Below, piece after piece: positions 7,581 to 15,832 of a stretch of DNA of 22,003 nucleotides. How positions within the stretch are numbered: the first letter of the stretch is position 1; each line of letters opens with the position of its first letter. This DNA is from JBNJGT01 sp051819765. Its GTDB lineage: Archaea; Nanobdellota; Nanobdellia; Woesearchaeales; JACJVW01. Made by a program: the position numbers and the translations under genes. The notes under the pieces are model-generated. The model did no database searches, was not told where the DNA came from, and saw only the letters and a list, made by a program, of their open reading frames with translations. Where the stretch lies: NCBI GenBank assembly GCA_051819765.1, contig JBNJGT010000024.1:1-22003 (forward strand). The letters run 5' to 3'.

Positions 7581-10091
7581 CTAGAGACGAAGCCTGTCGA
7601 GGGGGATCCGTATATCAATCTTCAGGAACGGTGCTCCCTTGCCGATGACCTGTTCCTCATACTCCCCTACGATAAACTGCTTATACTGATGATAATTGGA
7701 CGGGATATGATCCTCCTGGATCTGGCTGATTTCCATCTCTCCCTTATAGCCAAGCTGCACCAACCGTTTCAGATACGAGATATCCCGTTTCCGCTCCCGG
7801 TGCTCATACCCCTCATCCTCAGTTTGGTTAGAAAGGATGACAATCACATGGGTCTCCATCTGCGCCAGGAGACGCAAAGCCAGCTGATCCCCTTCCTTTC
7901 GTACAATGAAGATTATATCTCCCCCCTCAGGACAATAATGGAGTCCCACATCAAAAAGAATCGTAAAAAGTTTCTCAAAATAATTCATATTCACCGAGAA
8001 GGTGTTGTTGTCCAGTTCATTGTCTGAGCTGAATATGAAGCCGATACCATTCACCAGGATCTTCTCCTTCAGATCAAGCACATAATCCTTGACCAGATCA
8101 TAGAGCCCCTGAAAGCTCTTGATATCCTGGTAAAGCTCCTCAAGGTCGATGCGCTCATCCTGGGGCTTATACGAACTATTCATGCTCTTTTTTCCGTATA
8201 TGAAAACAACTTCCCAGAACAAGCCCCGTTTTCGCGTCACATTGACCAGGAACCCATTTCGCCTGAACATGTGCTTGATCATCGAATCGTTTCCCAACCA
8301 GTTGATATTCCTGATGACATGAAAGAATTTATCATACTCAACAAAACAGATTGGTTTTCCCACCTCCAGCCGAGCATTCATATCAGAGAGGACCTGATCC
8401 ACCTTTTGGATGGTACTCAAGACATTGACAGAAGTCACCACATCGACCGAAGGGATATCAGGATGGATCCGTTCTGAATGCCTATGATCATGATAGGCTT
8501 CAACATGCATATACCCATTTTTGACCATCCGGCTTTTGGTTATGTCGATACTCTTTACCGAAAGATCAGTCGCATACACATGTCCATACGGTCCCACTTC
8601 CTCAGCAAGGTCGACAGTCAAAGTCCCAACAGAGCAACCGAATTCAAAGACAGTCTTTCCCTTCACATCACCAACATGCTTGATGATTTCCTGTCTGACA
8701 TTCCGGTTTAACAGGGCTTTCTCAAACAGGAGAGTCAGATAAGCAAGCATATCATTCAATGCCCCCACAGAAGAGGGGTTATACTGGATCTGCAAGAAAA
8801 AGAACAAGGGGATACCCAACAGTATAGAAGACAGGCAAAGGTTAAGGACTGAGAGGGCATTGGGTTCTGTCATCAACCACACAACAATCAACCAGGCATT
8901 CAAGAAGATCACAAGCCCTGCACCCACAAGAGCTCCCGGCGCCTTGTAGGGTCTGGCAACATAGGGTTTTCGCAATCGCAGAACGATCAACGCAAAGATG
9001 ACAGCGCTCATCATGACCAGGACCAAAGGCACAAGCATGGAAAGCAAAGTATGATACCCCTGCCCCAGGGACCCAATGAGCACCAGCAGGGTTGTCACCA
9101 CAACCTGGAACCTGATAGCGTTATAGGGACTATTGTAGATAGAATGAATCGCACCGAATCTGGGAGGGAACATCTTATCCCGTGTGAGCGCCACAATGAG
9201 CCGGGGTCCGGCAACAACCCAGCCTGCAGCAGCTCCGATGATGATAAGATACGTGCCGATAATCGCAAATGTCTCAAAGCCACCTCCATACATGACGCTT
9301 GCAACCAACGCAAAAGGCGCATCTGAGATTGCAAAATTGGCATGATCCACCACTGATAATGAGATTGTCACAAGAAGAACAGTCAATACTGCAACAATGA
9401 GGGTTCCATGGATCAGTGCCTTCGGCAGCACTTTTTCCGGTCGTTTGACCTCCTCTGCAAGGAACAGCACTGATTCAAGTCCAAAGAATGCCTCTGATAT
9501 GAAAAAGAGGGTCAAGAAGATCATCCATACATTAGTGAAACCCTCATGGATGAAAAAAGGGGTCAGATTACCCGGCTGCGCAAAAAAAAGCCCCGGGACA
9601 ATGAGTGAGAGAATGATTGACACCGTGATGAACGCAAAAGTCACCAGCATGAAAGCGCTGGTCTTCATACCCCGATAAGCCATCCAGTTGAACATGAAAA
9701 CCCAGAAAAGTGAGATTGCAATCTTCAGGAATACGAACCCAGGGGTATCAGACGGTATGAGATACTGGATTCCACCCACAATCAAGAGAGCTGTTGTGAT
9801 ATTGCCCACAAGCCAGGCAACCCATCCGACAATGAAGCTCCAAAAAGACCCATAAGCCTGCTTACAGAACTCATAGACCCCCCCTGCCCGAGGATACATG
9901 GATACCATCTCCGCCAGAAGCATTGCTGTATAGATTGCGACAACCGAGAGCAGAACCCACGAAAGAATTGAGGCAGGTCCCGCATATCGTGTAGCAATCG
10001 CAGGCAAAAAGAACATACCACTCCCGATGATAGAGTTGATTGTAATCAGAAGGATAACCTTATATCCCAAAAGCTTCTTGAACCCCACCAT
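7581..10091 (-). CDS. APC permease fused to methyltransferase-like and ATPase-like domains (copy 1)
   Basis: An 836-residue paralogue of the neighbouring gene with the same three parts. The APC permease covers residues about 1-430 (IGSGMFFLPAIA, AGGVYEFCKQAYGSFWSFIVGW, FFGLESVLFLAEEVKRPEKV). The methyltransferase-like domain has motif I VFEFGCSVGTLTVDLAEEVG near residue 482, then YATDLSVKSIDITKSRM. The C-terminal part has LFDVGLHYCPEGG near residue 712 and ISYLKRLVQLGYKGEMEI near 770, ending IDIRIPLDRLRL. The soluble portions are closer to the other copy than the permease portions, by eye, which suggests the soluble part is under stronger constraint. The canonical N-box Asn is again absent. 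A short linker (LQIQYNPSSVGALND) joins the last membrane segment to the soluble part and is shared with the other copy (LQLQYNPAAVNALNN). The gene ends with TAG, so TAG is a normal stop here. Confidence 0.85.
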   Translation of the reverse strand: MVGFKKLLGYKVILLITINSIIGSGMFFLPAIATRYAGPASILSWVLLSVVAIYTAMLLAEMVSMYPRAGGVYEFCKQAYGSFWSFIVGWVAWLVGNITTALLIVGGIQYLIPSDTPGFVFLKIAISLFWVFMFNWMAYRGMKTSAFMLVTFAFITVSIILSLIVPGLFFAQPGNLTPFFIHEGFTNVWMIFLTLFFISEAFFGLESVLFLAEEVKRPEKVLPKALIHGTLIVAVLTVLLVTISLSVVDHANFAISDAPFALVASVMYGGGFETFAIIGTYLIIIGAAAGWVVAGPRLIVALTRDKMFPPRFGAIHSIYNSPYNAIRFQVVVTTLLVLIGSLGQGYHTLLSMLVPLVLVMMSAVIFALIVLRLRKPYVARPYKAPGALVGAGLVIFLNAWLIVVWLMTEPNALSVLNLCLSSILLGIPLFFFLQIQYNPSSVGALNDMLAYLTLLFEKALLNRNVRQEIIKHVGDVKGKTVFEFGCSVGTLTVDLAEEVGPYGHVYATDLSVKSIDITKSRMVKNGYMHVEAYHDHRHSERIHPDIPSVDVVTSVNVLSTIQKVDQVLSDMNARLEVGKPICFVEYDKFFHVIRNINWLGNDSMIKHMFRRNGFLVNVTRKRGLFWEVVFIYGKKSMNSSYKPQDERIDLEELYQDIKSFQGLYDLVKDYVLDLKEKILVNGIGFIFSSDNELDNNTFSVNMNYFEKLFTILFDVGLHYCPEGGDIIFIVRKEGDQLALRLLAQMETHVIVILSNQTEDEGYEHRERKRDISYLKRLVQLGYKGEMEISQIQEDHIPSNYHQYKQFIVGEYEEQVIGKGAPFLKIDIRIPLDRLRL

Positions 10092-10117
10092 GACTGACGA
10101 GAATTGAGCCGAAGAGA

Positions 10118-10127
10118 TTTATAAAAG
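10118..10127 (-). promoter_or_regulatory. TATA-like box of the first permease fusion gene
   Basis: CTTTTATAAA on the minus strand lies about 30 bases before the ATG at 10091, a good archaeal TATA box. It separates the permease pair from the polysaccharide operon that ends at 10138. Confidence 0.55.
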
Positions 10128-10137
10128 ATTCTTAGTA

Positions 10138-12256
10138 CTAGATAGTTAAGAATAAGGATAACAAGACACCCAGCACCAATCCGCTCACAAGCCCGGCCAA
10201 TAGTCCAATAAATTCCCTCTTCAAAAAAAACGGCTTATCAAATGGTGATTGAGGCGGCGCAATATCCAACTCACCGTCAATTCCTGGATTACCGAGTCCA
10301 GAAGAGCTATCATACGACACAGCATGGTTCTCCGGGTCATCCGTGGTCACCTGCTCTCCCCGTGTTTGTTCCCGGGAGACCTCCGAAGTGGTTGCAGCGC
10401 GTTCAGAATCAAAACCTTCACCGGTAGAATTCTCATGGACAGAATCCCCACTGGAAGCATCACTCAGCTCACTGGTACCACCATCACCCGGATTACTCTT
10501 GACCACAGGGTCATCCCGAGCATCAGAAGAATCTGTATCAGCGGAATCATCACTGATCCCACCAGGGTCCTCATTAGCTGAATCAGTGACAGTATTGGAT
10601 TCAATTGGATCAGATGCACCACGAGACTCCATAGGGGCAGAATCATCTGTTTTTCCACGGTTCAGCTTTTCCTGCAATCGTTCCTGAAGTGACCGCCTGA
10701 TTGTCTCCCCTGTCTTGCTTGGCTGTGATTCATCGACCCGGACCGCCCCAGGCTCTGTCTGGTCAGATTCAGTCGCATCAACAGTGGGGTGGTCCTGAGC
10801 AGAGGATTCCTGCGCAACCTGAGCAGAGGACTCTTCCCCATTCTGACCGGAAGCATCTTCTTGAACCTGAGCAGCAGATTCATGTTGATCCTGTGCAGAG
10901 GACTCTTCCCCATTCTGAGCTGAGGAGTCTTNNNNNNNNNNNNNNNNNNNNNNNNNNNNNNNNNNNNNNNNNNNNNNNNNNNNNNNNNNNNNNNNNNNNN
11001 NNNNNNNNNNNNNNNNNNNNNNNNNNNNNNNCTTCCCCATTCTGACCGGAAGCATCTTCTTGAACCTGAGCAGCAGATTCATGTTGATCCTGTGCAGAGG
11101 ACTCTTCCCCATTCTGAGCTGAGGAGTCTTCTTGAACCTGAGCAGCAGATTCATGTTGATCCTGGGTTGCAGGTTCTTTTTGATTCTGACCAGCGTATTG
11201 CTGTTGCCCCTCGACAACAGATTTTGATTGAACCTGAGCAGAGGATTCCTGCGCAACCTGTGCAGAGAACTCTTCCCCATTCTGAGCTGAGGAGTCTTGC
11301 CCAACCTGAACAGAGGATTCCTGCGCAACCGAAAAGGATTGATTGGATCCTTGAGTACCTGATGGCGTATCTGACTCATCCCTACCATCCTCATTGACCC
11401 CAGCCTGGCCCGCATCAGTTTGCCCCATTTGCCCGGATGCAAACCCTGCCTGAGAGCCTCCACTTTCACGAGGAATTCCATGTACAGGTGAATCCTGGAC
11501 TGGTGATGAAACATCTTCCTGAGGCTCTTGAGAAGCCAAACGTTCTGGAGCAAAAGGCGTAGCAGACTGATTCAGGTGTTGATCAGGCTTTGATTGAGAA
11601 TCGGATTGACCACTATCGGATTGATTAGAGTCAGGCTGATTAGGATCGGGTTGATCAGGATTGCGATCAGCAGGTAGTTCAACAGAATGCAGCCGTTGCG
11701 GCGCAACACCCGAAAAAGGCAAACCCCCGGCTTTTGGTTCCTGCAATTGTGGCTCCTGACCCTCATCAGGTTGAAAAGTCCCCGAAGATCCTGAGACATC
11801 CGAATCATCGGACCCTTCTTCAACAATCACATCTGAGGCAGCTGCCGAGACTGAAATCTCATGGACACCATCATCGGACGGCTTAAGTCCTTTATCTACA
11901 GAATCGGGTGACTTTGCCAAAGATTGTCCCTGGGACCCTTCAATAATCTCAGATCCGGTTCCTCGCTGTGACTCCTTGGAATAAAGCTCCCGGATATTCT
12001 TGTATGCCTTAGCCCGATCCTCCCCACGCTCCTTGATCCGCTTTTTCACCAGTCGTATCATCTGGCTCTTATTCTGGGAAAGCCTGAGAATCTCAGCCAG
12101 CAACGCGTCATCAAGTTCCTGCTCCACCCATATTGCGAAATCACCACGCTCAAAATGATAGATGAAGATATCATTACCCATAGCGCTAAGTGCCTCCAGG
12201 AGGTCCAGGAGATCATATATCTTTACCCCATCTTTTGTGACAAAAGGCTCAGTCAT
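10138..12256 (-). CDS. Tail-anchored repeat protein with an N-terminal DUF5752-like domain (assembly gap inside)
   Basis: The protein opens with a globular domain of about 90 residues (TEPFVTKDGVKIYDLLDLLE ... FIYHFERGDFAIWVEQELDD). A basic helix follows, then several hundred residues of Ser/Gln/Asp/Glu-rich, surely disordered sequence with repeats such as ESSAQ, DQHESAAQVQED and QNGE. It ends in one C-terminal membrane segment (REFIGLLAGLVSGLVLGVLL). There is no signal peptide, so the N-domain should be cytosolic, tethered to the membrane by a long flexible line. The N-domain matches the neighbouring 110-residue protein and resembles archaeal DUF5752 (name from memory). The 100 Ns at 10932-11031 shift the apparent frame; both sides are in one frame if the true gap is a multiple of three. 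The ATG at 12256 overlaps the previous stop as ATGACTGA. Function is unknown; anchoring glycogen enzymes is speculation. Confidence 0.8.
10833..10931 (-). repeat. 99-bp coding repeat, copy left of the gap
   Basis: These 99 bases are identical, by direct reading, to 11032-11130 on the other side of the N run. In the coding frame the unit is 33 codons of the EDSSAQNGEESSAQDQHE type, so whole-unit gain or loss keeps the frame. Confidence 0.9.
10932..11031. other. Assembly gap of exactly 100 Ns
   Basis: Exactly 100 Ns, the conventional placeholder for a gap of unknown size, lie between two identical 99-bp repeats inside the Q/S-rich gene. The real sequence is probably further copies of the same unit that short reads could not span. 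Confidence 0.97.
11032..11130 (-). repeat. 99-bp coding repeat, copy right of the gap
   Basis: Identical to 10833-10931. Joining the two copies directly restores one reading frame across the junction (GAA-GAA-GAC). Shorter related units (SSAQ, VAQESSAQ) continue out to about 11330, so the whole tract grew by local duplication. Confidence 0.9.
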
Positions 12257-12599
12257 TTTTGATTGTGTTAAGCAGATTTCGCACCCGGGTTCCCACAGCA
12301 ATCGTCATCTGATCCTTATCCTTGACAGACCGGATAGTTTCTGCCAGATGAGAATCCCTCACACAATGATGGATCCACTCAGAAAAATCATTCTTATGTT
12401 CATTGACATGATGAGAGAAATGCGGGTCCTCCATCGCCTTGAGGACCGTAAACAGATCCACCAGGTTATCCACCGATTCCCCATTCGCCACATGGAAAGG
12501 ATCAGTCTTTGAGAGTATTGCATACGCTGAATTGATTTCCTTTTGATAGCCCGGCCGCAGACGGTTAACAAGATTGAACAGTTCGAGTAGTTTCTTCAT
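12249..12599 (-). CDS. Small DUF5752-like protein of the polysaccharide operon
   Basis: A 116-residue cytosolic protein. After an N-terminal helix (MKKLLELFNLVNRLRPGYQK) it carries the same domain as the N-terminus of the following gene: PFHVANGESVDNLVDLFTVL aligns with PFVTKDGVKIYDLLDLLEAL, and HHVNEHKNDFSEWIHH with YHFERGDFAIWVEQ, then an LAE helix. I relate this to DUF5752, often seen near archaeal sugar enzymes; no activity is known to me. The ATG at 12599 follows a strong ribosome binding site (GGGAGG, 8 bases spacing) inside the end of the GH57 gene. The longer form from 12635 adds 12 unlikely residues. Its stop overlaps the next start by 8 bases (ATGACTGA), so the two related proteins are probably made together. 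Confidence 0.82.
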   Translation of the reverse strand: MKKLLELFNLVNRLRPGYQKEINSAYAILSKTDPFHVANGESVDNLVDLFTVLKAMEDPHFSHHVNEHKNDFSEWIHHCVRDSHLAETIRSVKDKDQMTIAVGTRVRNLLNTIKND

Positions 12600-13767
12600 A
12601 GTTTGTTCCTCCCTTAGTCCGTTCCTTGAGATCATTGATGATATTCATGAAAGCTATGAATGCCTCATAGGGTGATTCAAACGGATTGAAATACTTATGT
12701 ACATCTCCGTCATTGAACCATTTGGTGCACATATAATAGAAATGGTCTGATCCTTGCATCTTCCGCCAGACATCAAGCAACGCCTGGTCCTGCCGACCCT
12801 TTATGTCATGCTCCAGGCCGAACAAGCTCTGGATAGCCGAGTTCTGCATCTTATTCCCAAGCCAGGCCGATAGATTACGTTCCGAATCAGCCCATGAGAT
12901 AGGCATTGCGATATCAAGCTCTCCTTGCACCTCATAACGATCCATTGCCTGCGACGGTGTGATAAATGAAAGATCCACATCGTCAAAGAATTTATCCATG
13001 AACTCCAGGATGCCAGTATCCTTTTTCTGATGCTCCCCAAAGGTCTCATAATCAAGGAACAGATTGACCACATCTCCTTGCGCATCCTTCACCCACTTTT
13101 CATACTTGGCCACATCAAGCGGCCATTCATCCCAGTTCACATCAGAGAATCGAAAAGCCAGATCATCAGACAAGATATAATTTTTCAGCAGCAGCTTAAG
13201 ATCCTTTGCGCCAGTGGCCTTATACAGGTAGTTGGGGGAAGCTGCATCAAGGACATAATCTGCCCCTTCAGAAAGAACCCCCTTAAATCCCATTCGCTTG
13301 ATATCCATCGCAAGCTTATTGCTGAATATCAGCTCAGTATTCCGAAAGACCTGGGGCACAAAATTGAACAATGAATAGATCTTCTCAGATTGTAATTGCA
13401 CCTGCTCCACGAACTCATCCGCAGAATACAAGGAAGAGAGTGAATGATAGTAAGTTTCAGAGAGGAACTCCACATTACCCGTTTCGGCAAGCTCCTTGAA
13501 GCTCTGGATGACTTCCGGCGCGTATTTGGAGAATTGCTCAAGAGCACAACCAGTAATGCTGAAAGCGACCTTGATGCCGTGCTTCTTTATGTGCTTGAGA
13601 ATCAATGCATTCATAGGAAGATAGCATTCCTGTGCCACCCGCTTGACAATGTCCCTATTCACGTTCTCATCGAAGTAATCAGAACTCTTCCCTATATCAA
13701 ATACTGTGAAGCGCCTTATACGGTAAGGCTGGTGCACCTGGAAATAGAAACAAACTGAATCAGCCAT
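12565..13767 (-). CDS. GH57 family alpha-amylase
   Basis: A 400-residue glycoside hydrolase of family 57, predicted to cut alpha-glucans in the cytosol (no signal peptide). The GH57 landmarks appear in order: HQP at 12-14, ITGCALEQ at 71-78, the nucleophile region TELIFSN with E145, the acid/base region LFLDYETFGEHQ with D239, and SAWLGNKMQ further on. The length suits the short alpha-amylase-type members, without the C-terminal extension of branching enzymes or 4-alpha-glucanotransferases, though exact specificity cannot be read off. It starts one base after the stop of the GT4 gene (TAA-A-ATG), so the two are translationally coupled. Synthase and amylase in one operon suggest turnover or trimming of a storage glucan. 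Confidence 0.93.
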   Translation of the reverse strand: MADSVCFYFQVHQPYRIRRFTVFDIGKSSDYFDENVNRDIVKRVAQECYLPMNALILKHIKKHGIKVAFSITGCALEQFSKYAPEVIQSFKELAETGNVEFLSETYYHSLSSLYSADEFVEQVQLQSEKIYSLFNFVPQVFRNTELIFSNKLAMDIKRMGFKGVLSEGADYVLDAASPNYLYKATGAKDLKLLLKNYILSDDLAFRFSDVNWDEWPLDVAKYEKWVKDAQGDVVNLFLDYETFGEHQKKDTGILEFMDKFFDDVDLSFITPSQAMDRYEVQGELDIAMPISWADSERNLSAWLGNKMQNSAIQSLFGLEHDIKGRQDQALLDVWRKMQGSDHFYYMCTKWFNDGDVHKYFNPFESPYEAFIAFMNIINDLKERTKGGTNYEETTRTVQSC

Positions 13768-13768
13768 T

Positions 13769-14983
13769 TTACAGGTAACTCGAATAGATCTTCACGCATT
13801 GCGCAGCAGGTATTGTCCAGTTGAAGCGCTGGACCTCCTTGGTTCCTTCCTCACTCAATGTTGAATACAGGTCATTATACCTAAGCACACTGACCATCTG
13901 GTTCGCCATCTGATCGATGTCCCAAAAATCCACCTTAAGACAGTGCTTGAGCACCTCAGACACACCTGACTGTTTCGAGATGAGTGTCGGTGTCCCATTG
14001 CGCATGGCCTCCAAAGGCGTTATACCGAAAGGTTCAGAGATAGAAGGCATCACATAAAGGTCTGCCATCCGAAAGGCCCGGTCTACATCAGGACCACGCA
14101 AGAAACCAGTGAATATGAATTTATCGGCAATACCCAAATCAGTTGCAACATCCACCATCCGGGCTTCCATATCACCTGAGCCTGCCACAACAAATTTGAC
14201 ATTCTTTTCTACCGTCGTGACTTTTTTGGCTGCCCAGACAAAATGTTCAGGACCTTTTTGGATCGTGATTCTCCCTAAGAAAAGGATCAGTTTATCATCT
14301 GAACAGCCGACCTTATTATACACGCTGTCAGCACTGATCTCAACCGCATTGTGCACGACCTGGACCTTATCCTTTGGGATGGCGTATTCCTGTATTACCT
14401 TTTGCCTGGTCAGTTCACTCACCGCGATAATGCAATCAGCTGCCTCAAAACCCTTGCGTTCAAGCTCATAGATCTGCGGGTTACAATGACCCGTGGTCCG
14501 GTCAAACTCCGTCGCGTGGATATGGACCACAAGCGGTTTTCCGGTACGCTCCTTTGCCCGGATTGCCGCAGGATACGTCATCCAATCATGCGCATGGATT
14601 ATATCATACCCCTCAAGATCTTCAATCATTTCAGCCTGATGGGCAAATCGATGCACCTCTTCATAGAGATTCTTACCATAGACATCACAATCCTCACCCT
14701 CGGCGGGCTTCTTTGTGTACCATATCTTAGCATACTTTCGGGAATCCATATAGGGTTGCATCGGAGTCTCGATTTCCTTTACAGCAAATGACCCGTGCCG
14801 TTCAAGCTCATTCGCAAAGATCATATTGACATGTGAAGAAGTAGGATCACCCTTTCCCCTGGGCATGACAAAGGTCACATCAACACCGTGCTGACAAAGA
14901 CCCCGGGTAAGCCCATGGCATGCAGTCCCCAGCCCGCCAGATGCGAACGGCGGGAACTCCCAGCCAAACATAAGGACTCTCAC
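13769..14983 (-). CDS. GT4-family glycosyltransferase, glycogen-synthase-like
   Basis: A 404-residue GT-B fold retaining glycosyltransferase, first gene of the minus-strand operon. The N-terminus MRVLMFGWEFPPFASGGLGT has the glycine-rich donor/acceptor loop seen in glycogen and starch synthase-like enzymes. IIHAHDWMT closes the N-domain. The C-domain has LFLGRITIQKGPEHF and the E-x7-E nucleotide-sugar motif SEPFGITPLEAMRNG with E317 and E325. The substrate is probably ADP- or UDP-glucose given the GH57 and GT3 neighbours, but trehalose or other glucosides are possible. The start is GTG with the ribosome binding site GAGGTGA five bases upstream; the ATG four codons later would cut into the first strand. 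Confidence 0.92.
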   Translation of the reverse strand: MRVLMFGWEFPPFASGGLGTACHGLTRGLCQHGVDVTFVMPRGKGDPTSSHVNMIFANELERHGSFAVKEIETPMQPYMDSRKYAKIWYTKKPAEGEDCDVYGKNLYEEVHRFAHQAEMIEDLEGYDIIHAHDWMTYPAAIRAKERTGKPLVVHIHATEFDRTTGHCNPQIYELERKGFEAADCIIAVSELTRQKVIQEYAIPKDKVQVVHNAVEISADSVYNKVGCSDDKLILFLGRITIQKGPEHFVWAAKKVTTVEKNVKFVVAGSGDMEARMVDVATDLGIADKFIFTGFLRGPDVDRAFRMADLYVMPSISEPFGITPLEAMRNGTPTLISKQSGVSEVLKHCLKVDFWDIDQMANQMVSVLRYNDLYSTLSEEGTKEVQRFNWTIPAAQCVKIYSSYL

Positions 14984-15087
14984 TGAGTCACCTCTTTATT
15001 TTTCATGTCACATTTGGCCATTTTTTTGCTTGTTGTTAACGAGACCATTTTACTCGACGATAAATGCCTGTACGACCTCTGTTTGTG

Positions 15088-15122
15088 TATGCCACTTCGT
15101 TGTCTGATTCTTTCGTGGCATA
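15088..15122. promoter_or_regulatory. Inverted repeat in the divergent intergenic region, possible operator
   Basis: TATGCCAC (15088-15095) and GTGGCATA (15115-15122) form a perfect 8-bp inverted repeat with 19 bases between. It lies just downstream of the TATA-like box at 15129-15136 on the minus strand, centred on the predicted start of the GT4/GH57 transcript. A bound dimeric regulator there would block transcription. The obvious candidate is the Lrp-like protein encoded next door. Confidence 0.35.
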
Positions 15123-15128
15123 GGCACT

Positions 15129-15136
15129 ATTTAAAT
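15129..15136 (-). promoter_or_regulatory. TATA-like box of the GT4/GH57 operon
   Basis: ATTTAAAT followed by AGTGCC on the minus strand is the best TATA candidate upstream of the GTG at 14983. It predicts a leader of roughly 120 bases, long for this window, where most genes have short leaders or none. The box is symmetric, so strand assignment rests on context. Confidence 0.4.
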
Positions 15137-15177
15137 CTTCTCATTTGTGCACGAGCTCTGAATCAAAACCGAAACAT

Positions 15178-15187
15178 ATTTATATAC
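15178..15187 (+). promoter_or_regulatory. TATA-like box of the regulator/glycogen synthase operon
   Basis: ATTTATATAC preceded by the purine-rich GAAACAT (possible BRE) lies about 55-60 bases before the ATG at 15240. It predicts a leader of about 30 bases that contains GAGG seven bases before the start codon. Confidence 0.6.
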
Positions 15188-15239
15188 CCAACACAAGATA
15201 ATTGACATAAACATATCCTTCCAAAAAAGAGGCACTAGC

Positions 15240-15824
15240 ATGAACAAGAGACTTGATGACCAGGAAAAAGAGATAGTACGACAGCTCATCATCAATCCCC
15301 GCAATTCTGACAACCAGATCGCAAAGATCACCGGCATTCCCTTAAAGTCTGTAAACCGAAAAAGAAAGAAGCTAGAAGAGGATGGATTCGTTCAATACTT
15401 CACCTACCTTGATACCAGTTCCATAGGGACCGGTGATTTTAGTACTCGACAGCAGTACACACTTACATTTAAGCCAGGCATCACCCGCAAAAGGTTTCTT
15501 GAGAACAATCCTCTGGCAACGCTTGACAAGAACATGTCAAAACACATCCTTGAAGCGCATCTTGGAGAGAAGGATGGACGACTGGCGCTCATCCTCATCA
15601 TTGAATCACGGATAGAAAGTGACACCATCGAGATCATGAACGCAGAGATCATACCCAAGCTCACAGAGCACTTCAATGAGCAAGTCGTGGATGACATATC
15701 CAACGTGCGTCTCAGCAATATGCTGCGTCTGCTGCACAACTATACACCCGCACGGAATGTGAAATCAAAACTTGTTCCTGACGCCTATGATCAGAAGTCA
15801 TTATTTATTACAGACCAATACTGA
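15240..15824 (+). CDS. Lrp/AsnC-type winged-helix transcription regulator
   Basis: A 194-residue DNA-binding protein. Residues about 4-55 match the Lrp/AsnC helix-turn-helix in order: RLDDQEKEIVRQLIINPRNS, then DNQIAKITGIPLKSVNRKRK as the recognition region, then KLEEDGFVQYF as the wing. The remaining 135 residues do not show a convincing RAM ligand domain and may be a separate effector domain (GITRKRF, EAHLGEKDGRLALILIIES). It lies at the divergent junction between the GT4/GH57 operon and the glycogen synthase gene and ends 8 bases before that gene, so it is co-transcribed with it. Control of both arms of glucan metabolism is therefore likely, probably with autoregulation; this is inference from position. 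Confidence 0.82.
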   Translation: MNKRLDDQEKEIVRQLIINPRNSDNQIAKITGIPLKSVNRKRKKLEEDGFVQYFTYLDTSSIGTGDFSTRQQYTLTFKPGITRKRFLENNPLATLDKNMSKHILEAHLGEKDGRLALILIIESRIESDTIEIMNAEIIPKLTEHFNEQVVDDISNVRLSNMLRLLHNYTPARNVKSKLVPDAYDQKSLFITDQY

Positions 15825-15832
15825 GGGAAAAA

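Noticed and set aside
10129..10152. Hairpin TTCTTA/TAAGAA across the stop of the repeat protein as a terminator
   Set aside because: Only six A/T-rich pairs with a 12-base loop and no following T-tract; it also overlaps the next promoter region.
11131..11553. Open frame upstream of the gap continuous with the C-terminal half of the repeat protein
   Set aside because: It is the wrong frame of the Q/S-rich tract; the artefact arises because the 100-N placeholder is not a multiple of three. The true frame comes from the ATG at 12256.
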